A stretch of DNA of 11,723 nt from CAZLYK01 sp964563495 (GTDB lineage Bacteria; Acidobacteriota; Blastocatellia; RBC074), in assembly GCA_964563495.1 (NCBI GenBank), contig CAZLYK010000163.1:1-11723 (forward strand). The letters are read 5' to 3'. A program made the translations under genes and the position numbers. The notes under the pieces are model-generated. The model did no database searches, had not been told where the DNA came from, and was given only the letters and a program-made list of their open reading frames with translations. This document shows positions 7,741 to 11,723 of this stretch, piece after piece (positions within the stretch are counted from its first letter, which is position 1; every line of letters starts with the position of its first letter).

Positions 7741-9246
7741 ATGGCGCAAGCAGAAAAGTTCATACGAGGTCTTGGTCTGCTCGATTCAACCATGATCGTC
7801 GCGGGTTCGATGATCGGATCGGGTATCTTTATCGTCTCTGCCGATATTTCGCGACAGGTCGGCTCACCCGGATGGTTGCTGGTTGTCTGGATCGTGACTG
7901 GTTTGCTCACACTCATGGCCTCGCTCAGCTACGGTGAGCTGGCGGCAATGATGCCGAAAGCGGGTGGACAATACGTCTATTTGCGTGAGGCATTCTCTCC
8001 TCTCTGGGGATTCCTCTATGGATGGACGCTCTTTCTGGTTATCCAGACCGGGACGATAGCCGCAGTCGCGGTTGGTTTTGCGCGATACCTGGGCATACTC
8101 TGGCCGAAGATCTCCGAGAGCAATTACCTCCTCGCTCCGGTACATCTCGGATCCGGCTATGCGATCTCACTCTCAACCGCTCAACTGGTCGGGGTGCTCA
8201 TGATCATGCTGCTGACCTGGATGAACACACGCGGCCTGAGACTCGGCAAGCTCGTCCAGAACATCTTCACCATCACCAAGACCGGCGCGCTGATCGCCTT
8301 GATCGGGCTGGGACTGTTGATCGGGTGGAATACCGAGGCGGTGACGGCCAATTTCGGCAACTTCTGGGGCGTGCGCGGCAGCCTCCAGGCCGTCGGAGAT
8401 GGGTTGACCGCGGCGACGGCCTTCGGGTTGTTTGTCGGCGTCTGTGTCGCGCAGACCAATTCGCTCTTCTCGGCCGACGCGTGGAACAACATCACCTTCA
8501 CCGCCGGCGAGGTCAAAGAGCCGAAGCGTAATATCCCTCTCTCGCTGGCCTTCGGGACGGCTCTCGTGATCGGGCTCTACCTGCTCGCCAACCTGGCCTT
8601 CCTCGTCTCGCTCCCGATCGAGGCGATGCAGAAAGTGACGAGCGACCGCGTCGCCGCGGCCACCGCCGACGTGATCTTCCCCGGCATCGGCGGGACGCTC
8701 ATGGCCGTGGTCATTCTGATCTCGACCTTCGGTTGCAACAACGGACTGATCCTGGCTGGAGCGCGGGCCTATTACGCCATGGCCCGCGACGGCCTCTTCT
8801 TCCGATCGGCCGGCGATCTCAATCGATGGGCCGTCCCGGCCTGGGGTCTGGTGATCCAGGGCATCTGGTCGGCATTAATTGTCCTGCCGAGAACGATCAA
8901 GACCGCGCCGGACGGCTCGACCTCGTACGGTAACCTATACGGGGATTTGCTGACCTATGTCATCTCCGCCGCGTTGATCTTCTATATCCTGACGATCCTT
9001 GGAATCTACGTCCTGCGCGTCAAACGACCTCAGGCCGATCGCCCGTACCGCGCGTTTGGCTATCCGGTCATCCCTGCGCTCTACATCACCGGGGGAACGC
9101 TGATCCTGGGTGTCCTTTTGATTTATCAGACTGCGACGACCTGGCCGGGTTTGTTGATAGTCCTGACCGGCGTACCGGTCTATTTCATCTGGCGCTCGCT
9201 GGCGCGCAAACGTGGAATTGCGCCGGCAGAGGCGATCGGGGATTGA
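7741..9246 (+). CDS. APC-superfamily amino acid permease, LAT/SteT-like
   Basis: This 501-residue, very hydrophobic protein is predicted to have about 12 membrane helices and to move amino acids across the cytoplasmic membrane. The unwound first helix carries GSMIGSGIF (22-30). SYGELAAMMPKAGGQYVYLREAFSP (positions 63-87) and FSADAWNNITFTAGEVKEPKRNIP (positions 243-266) match the L-type amino acid transporter branch, where the usual form is YDGWNN..EVKNPKRNIP. RAYYAMARDGLFF (342-354) and RPYRAFGYPVIPALYI (434-449) are further family marks. Bacterial relatives such as SteT exchange serine and threonine; the actual substrate here is unknown. The ATG lies 15 nt after a large hairpin and has only a GGGG-like ribosome site. 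No clear promoter is visible between the hairpin and the start. The codon use looks like that of its neighbours. Confidence 0.9.
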   Translation: MAQAEKFIRGLGLLDSTMIVAGSMIGSGIFIVSADISRQVGSPGWLLVVWIVTGLLTLMASLSYGELAAMMPKAGGQYVYLREAFSPLWGFLYGWTLFLVIQTGTIAAVAVGFARYLGILWPKISESNYLLAPVHLGSGYAISLSTAQLVGVLMIMLLTWMNTRGLRLGKLVQNIFTITKTGALIALIGLGLLIGWNTEAVTANFGNFWGVRGSLQAVGDGLTAATAFGLFVGVCVAQTNSLFSADAWNNITFTAGEVKEPKRNIPLSLAFGTALVIGLYLLANLAFLVSLPIEAMQKVTSDRVAAATADVIFPGIGGTLMAVVILISTFGCNNGLILAGARAYYAMARDGLFFRSAGDLNRWAVPAWGLVIQGIWSALIVLPRTIKTAPDGSTSYGNLYGDLLTYVISAALIFYILTILGIYVLRVKRPQADRPYRAFGYPVIPALYITGGTLILGVLLIYQTATTWPGLLIVLTGVPVYFIWRSLARKRGIAPAEAIGD

Positions 9247-9322
9247 CCCGCAAGCTGGTTGCGATTAGAGTTACGCGCAATCTTCGTTGCAATGAAGAAA
9301 AACCAGATCAGGAGGACTCTGA

Positions 9323-10834
9323 ATGGCAAATCTGTTCATCAGAAAGTCTATTACCGCGTTGAAAGCCGAGGCCGCGGCGGGCGGTGAACACACTCTCAAA
9401 CGCTCGCTGACGGCGCTGAATCTAACCACACTCGGCATCGGTGCGATCATCGGCGCCGGTATCTTCGTGCTTACCGGCCACGCAGCCGCGGCGAATGCCG
9501 GCCCGGCGATTGCGTTGTCGTTTGTCCTCGGCGGCATCGCCTGTACTTTCGCGGGTCTGTGTTACGCCGAGATGGCCTCGACCGTGCCGATTGCAGGGAG
9601 CGCCTATACATATGCCTACGCCACGATGGGTGAATTCATCGCCTGGATCATCGGCTGGGACTTGATTCTTGAATACTCGCTCGGCGCGGTGACGGTCGCC
9701 ATCGGCTGGTCAGGTTATGTCGTGAGTTTCCTGGAGAAGAATCTGGGTGTTCATCTTCCGGCGGCCTATGCCAGCGCCCCCTATGCTTTCGACGCCAATA
9801 CCGGATGGTCATCGACAGGCGCGGTGATCAACGTCCCGGCGATGGCGATCATTGTAATCGTAACCATCCTGCTGATCATCGGCATCGAGGAATCGGCGCG
9901 CGCGAACGCGTTCATCGTCGTCATCAAAGTCGCGATCGTGCTCTTCTTCATCATCGCCGGCATCGGTTTCATCTCGACCGCGAACTGGGTGACCGGGAGC
10001 AACCCCGGCGGTCTGTTCATTCCCCCGAACAGCGGAAGCTTCGGCGAGTATGGTTATAGCGGAATCCTTCGCGGAGCGGCAGTAGTCTTCTTCGCCTACA
10101 TCGGATTCGACGCGGTCTCGACCGCTGCACAGGAGGCGAAGAATCCGCAAAGGGATATGCCCAAGGGAATCCTCGGCTCGCTCGTCATCTGCACGATCCT
10201 TTACGTCCTGGTCGGGATCGTCCTGACCGGCATCGTTCCCTACGACAAGCTGAGCGTGCCCGATCCGATCGCCGTCGGCATCGACGCGTTGAGCCCGTTC
10301 CTGCCGGTAGTCATCGTCAAGAGCCTGGTACCTCTGGTCAAACTCGGCGCGATCGCCGGCTTGAGTTCGGTCATTTTGGTCATGCTGCTCGGGCAGACTC
10401 GGATCTTCTACTCAATGTCGAAAGACGGTCTCCTGCCGAATGCGGTCTCCAAGGTTCATCCGCGATTCCGGACGCCGTACATCACCACCCTCATCACCGG
10501 TGTGATCGTCATGATCGCGGCCGGCCTGCTCCCGATCGGATTGGTCGGCGAGTTGGTCAGCATCGGCACTCTCTTCGCGTTCACCATCGTCTGTATCGGC
10601 GTCCTCGTCCTGCGGATCACTCACCCGACTGAGGAGAGGCCTTTCAAGACACCGGCAGTCTTCATCATCGCCCCGCTCGGAGCACTTTCGGCGATCGGGC
10701 TCATGCTCGGACTGCCGAGAGACACCTGGATCCGTCTGGTCATCTGGATGGCCATCGGCTTATTGATCTATTTCATCTACGGCATCCGCAACAGCCGACT
10801 CTCGCAGAAGGCCGGGATGGCTGCCGCAGATTAG
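9323..10834 (+). CDS. APC-superfamily amino acid permease, cationic amino acid transporter (CAT/YfnA-like)
   Basis: This 503-residue membrane protein, about 12 to 14 helices, belongs to the CAT branch of the APC superfamily, whose characterised bacterial member is GkApcT. Key segments are KRSLTALNLTTLGIGAIIGAG (positions 26-46, continuing IFVLTG), YAEMASTVPIAGSAYTYAY (81-99) and GWDLILEYSLG (111-121). The hallmark FFAYIGFDAVSTAAQEAKNP (256-275) is followed by QRDMPKGI; GQTRIFYSMSKDGLLP (357-372) and ELVSIGTLFAFTIVCIGVLVLR (positions 410-431) follow. Family members take up amino acids, often by proton symport; cationic specificity cannot be assumed for bacterial proteins. The start is well supported by AGGAGG at 9310-9315, 7 nt before the ATG. 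The gene follows the LAT-like permease by 76 nt, probably within one transcript, although its strong ribosome site allows independent translation. A strong hairpin follows the stop. Confidence 0.92.
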   Translation: MANLFIRKSITALKAEAAAGGEHTLKRSLTALNLTTLGIGAIIGAGIFVLTGHAAAANAGPAIALSFVLGGIACTFAGLCYAEMASTVPIAGSAYTYAYATMGEFIAWIIGWDLILEYSLGAVTVAIGWSGYVVSFLEKNLGVHLPAAYASAPYAFDANTGWSSTGAVINVPAMAIIVIVTILLIIGIEESARANAFIVVIKVAIVLFFIIAGIGFISTANWVTGSNPGGLFIPPNSGSFGEYGYSGILRGAAVVFFAYIGFDAVSTAAQEAKNPQRDMPKGILGSLVICTILYVLVGIVLTGIVPYDKLSVPDPIAVGIDALSPFLPVVIVKSLVPLVKLGAIAGLSSVILVMLLGQTRIFYSMSKDGLLPNAVSKVHPRFRTPYITTLITGVIVMIAAGLLPIGLVGELVSIGTLFAFTIVCIGVLVLRITHPTEERPFKTPAVFIIAPLGALSAIGLMLGLPRDTWIRLVIWMAIGLLIYFIYGIRNSRLSQKAGMAAAD

Positions 10835-10843
10835 TCGATGACA

Positions 10844-10895
10844 GCGGTTTTTCAGTTTCGTGCACCCTGTCAGACGCACGAAACTGAAAAACCGC
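10844..10895. repeat. Perfect 20-bp inverted repeat (hairpin) after the CAT-like permease
   Basis: GCGGTTTTTCAGTTTCGTGC (10844-10863) and its exact reverse complement (10876-10895) flank a 12-nt loop. It lies 9 nt after the permease stop. The stem is long and stable but no T-run follows on the + strand, so it may act as a transcript-end stabiliser or a weak terminator rather than a classical intrinsic terminator. Its sequence does not match the GACAGGATTAAC repeats. Confidence 0.85.
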
Positions 10896-10953
10896 GCCGA
10901 TCGCATTGGTCATCAAGCAAGGCTTACCCTGCGGCAGACTAATCAGAAACAAC

Positions 10954-10983
10954 TTGACGACGGGTCGCCAAACGCAATAGGCT
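10954..10983 (+). promoter_or_regulatory. Candidate sigma70 promoter for the peroxiredoxin gene
   Basis: TTGACG (10954-10959), an 18-nt spacer and TAGGCT (10978-10983) form a plausible -35/-10 pair, with the -10 matching at the first, second and last positions. It is about 70 nt before the peroxiredoxin start, in a 218-nt gene-free gap that otherwise holds only the preceding hairpin. I see no recognisable OxyR or PerR operator. The -10 match is weak. Confidence 0.4.
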
Positions 10984-11052
10984 AGAAGCTTGTTTTTCGA
11001 CGACCTCTAAAGCGACGAGGCATCCTGTCAACTCAGCAACAAGGAGAAGAAT

Positions 11053-11688
11053 ATGGCATTAAGAATTGGTGAAGTCGTTCCTGATTTTAAAGCGGAGACC
11101 ACCGAGGGACCGATCAGTTTTCACGAGTGGATTGGCGACAAATGGGCCATCCTCTTTTCGCACCCCAAAGACTTTACCCCGGTTTGCACCACTGAACTGG
11201 GATACATGGCGAAGATCAAACCCGAATTTGACAAGCGCGGCGTCAAAGTCCTCGGGTTGAGCGTTGACCCAGCCGATTCACATAAAAAGTGGGCCAAGGA
11301 TATCGAAGAGACCCAGGGCACGGCGCTCAACTTTCCCGTCATCGCCGACGCCGACCAGAAGGTCGCGCGGCTTTACGACATGATCCATCCCGAAGTCAGC
11401 GACATCTTCACGGTCCGCTCTGTCTTCGTCATCGGACCCGATAAGAAGGTCAAAGCCATGCTCACCTATCCGGCGAGTACGGGCCGTAATTTCGATGAGA
11501 TCCTCCGCCTCGTCGATTCGTGCCAGTTGACGGCCAAACACAGCGTGGCTACTCCAGTTAATTGGAAGAACGGCGAGGATTGCATCATCCTTGCCTCAAT
11601 CTCTGATGAGCAGGCCAAGGAGAAGTTCCCTGGCGGTTGGAAGGCGTTGAAGCCGTATCTGAGAATCGTGCCGCAACCGGGGAAATAG
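11053..11688 (+). CDS. 1-Cys peroxiredoxin (Prx6 family)
   Basis: The enzyme reduces hydrogen peroxide and organic hydroperoxides in the cytoplasm through a peroxidatic cysteine. The 211-residue protein has SHPKDFTPVCTTELG (36-50), with peroxidatic Cys45, Thr42 and Pro43 of the PxxxTxxC motif and Arg122 in TVRSVFVI. The Prx6-type C-terminal extension (VDSCQLTAKHSVATPVNW, later KFPGGWKALKPYLRIVP) sets it apart from shorter AhpC proteins. Cys157 and Cys177 are the only other cysteines, and neither sits in the usual 2-Cys VCP resolving motif, so a 1-Cys mechanism with an external reductant is likely. The start is fixed by AAGGAG (11041-11046), 6 nt before the ATG. The gene seems to have its own promoter. 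Its TAG stop shares its last base with the start of a repeat. Confidence 0.94.
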   Translation: MALRIGEVVPDFKAETTEGPISFHEWIGDKWAILFSHPKDFTPVCTTELGYMAKIKPEFDKRGVKVLGLSVDPADSHKKWAKDIEETQGTALNFPVIADADQKVARLYDMIHPEVSDIFTVRSVFVIGPDKKVKAMLTYPASTGRNFDEILRLVDSCQLTAKHSVATPVNWKNGEDCIILASISDEQAKEKFPGGWKALKPYLRIVPQPGK

Positions 11689-11723
11689 ACAGGATTAACC
11701 GGATTGATGCAGGATCGACAAGA
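11688..11723. repeat. Half copy (copy C) of the palindromic repeat, cut by the window edge
   Basis: From the last base of the peroxiredoxin stop the sequence reads GACAGGATTAACCGGATT, then GATGCAGGATCGACAAGA. It is nearly collinear with the left arm of copy B at 7639-7675: GACAGGATTAAC, ten variable bases, CAGGAT, then ACAAGA. It also matches the start of copy A. The complementary arm would lie outside the window. Confidence 0.8.

Noticed and set aside
9259..9280. Small inverted repeat (TTGCG...CGCAA) between the two permease genes
   Set aside because: Only five base pairs with a 12-nt loop; expected by chance, and no regulator site is recognised.
10896..11040. Possible riboswitch or small RNA upstream of the peroxiredoxin gene
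   Set aside because: I see no conserved aptamer features, only a modest promoter-like pair; there is nothing to support an RNA gene.

Overview
This 11.7 kb window is a gene-dense, GC-rich (roughly 60% by eye) stretch of bacterial chromosome with every convincing gene on the + strand. The first gene is the C-terminal end of a BNR/sortilin-type beta-propeller protein. It is followed by a FabF-like ketosynthase and a housekeeping pyrE-truA-uppS-cdsA-dxr-rseP run. Together with the AAGGAG-type ribosome binding sites, this looks like a diderm bacterium. Acidobacteriota (for example Blastocatellia-like) is my best guess from the gene types, but I cannot prove it without a database search.

Layout. 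(1) Bases 3-506: 3' end of a secreted BNR-repeat protein with a Gly/Pro/Gln-rich insert. (2) Bases 522-6079: a tight, probably co-transcribed block of a ketosynthase, orotate phosphoribosyltransferase (pyrE), tRNA pseudouridine synthase (truA), undecaprenyl diphosphate synthase (uppS), CDP-diglyceride synthase (cdsA) and DXP reductoisomerase (dxr). Gaps are 4 nt, a 4-nt ATGA overlap, a short leader before uppS, 15 nt and 6 nt. (3) Bases 6107-7725: a candidate sigma70 promoter, the site-2 protease gene rseP, and a large hairpin with a T-run. (4) Bases 7741-10834: two adjacent amino-acid permeases of different APC subfamilies (LAT-like, then CAT-like), followed by a perfect 20-bp inverted repeat. 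(5) Bases 10954-11688: a candidate promoter and a 1-Cys (Prx6-type) peroxiredoxin.

The genes form a coherent envelope and lipid theme. Dxr makes MEP for isoprenoids, UppS elongates these into the C55 carrier for peptidoglycan and glycans, CdsA makes CDP-diacylglycerol for phospholipids, and RseP cleaves membrane proteins. PyrE supplies pyrimidines, as needed for the CTP used by CdsA. TruA modifies tRNA and looks like a passenger.

No new defence system, mobile element or CRISPR array is visible. The most interesting signal is a family of palindromic 'GACAGGATTAAC'-type repeats seen three times, each at the 3' end of a gene. One copy is a perfect 33-bp inverted repeat that supplies the last 22 codons and the stop codon of dxr. 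One forms the apparent terminator of rseP. One starts on the last base of the peroxiredoxin stop codon and is cut by the window edge. The ketosynthase is also unusual, with a GCTSS active-site context that differs from ordinary FabF.
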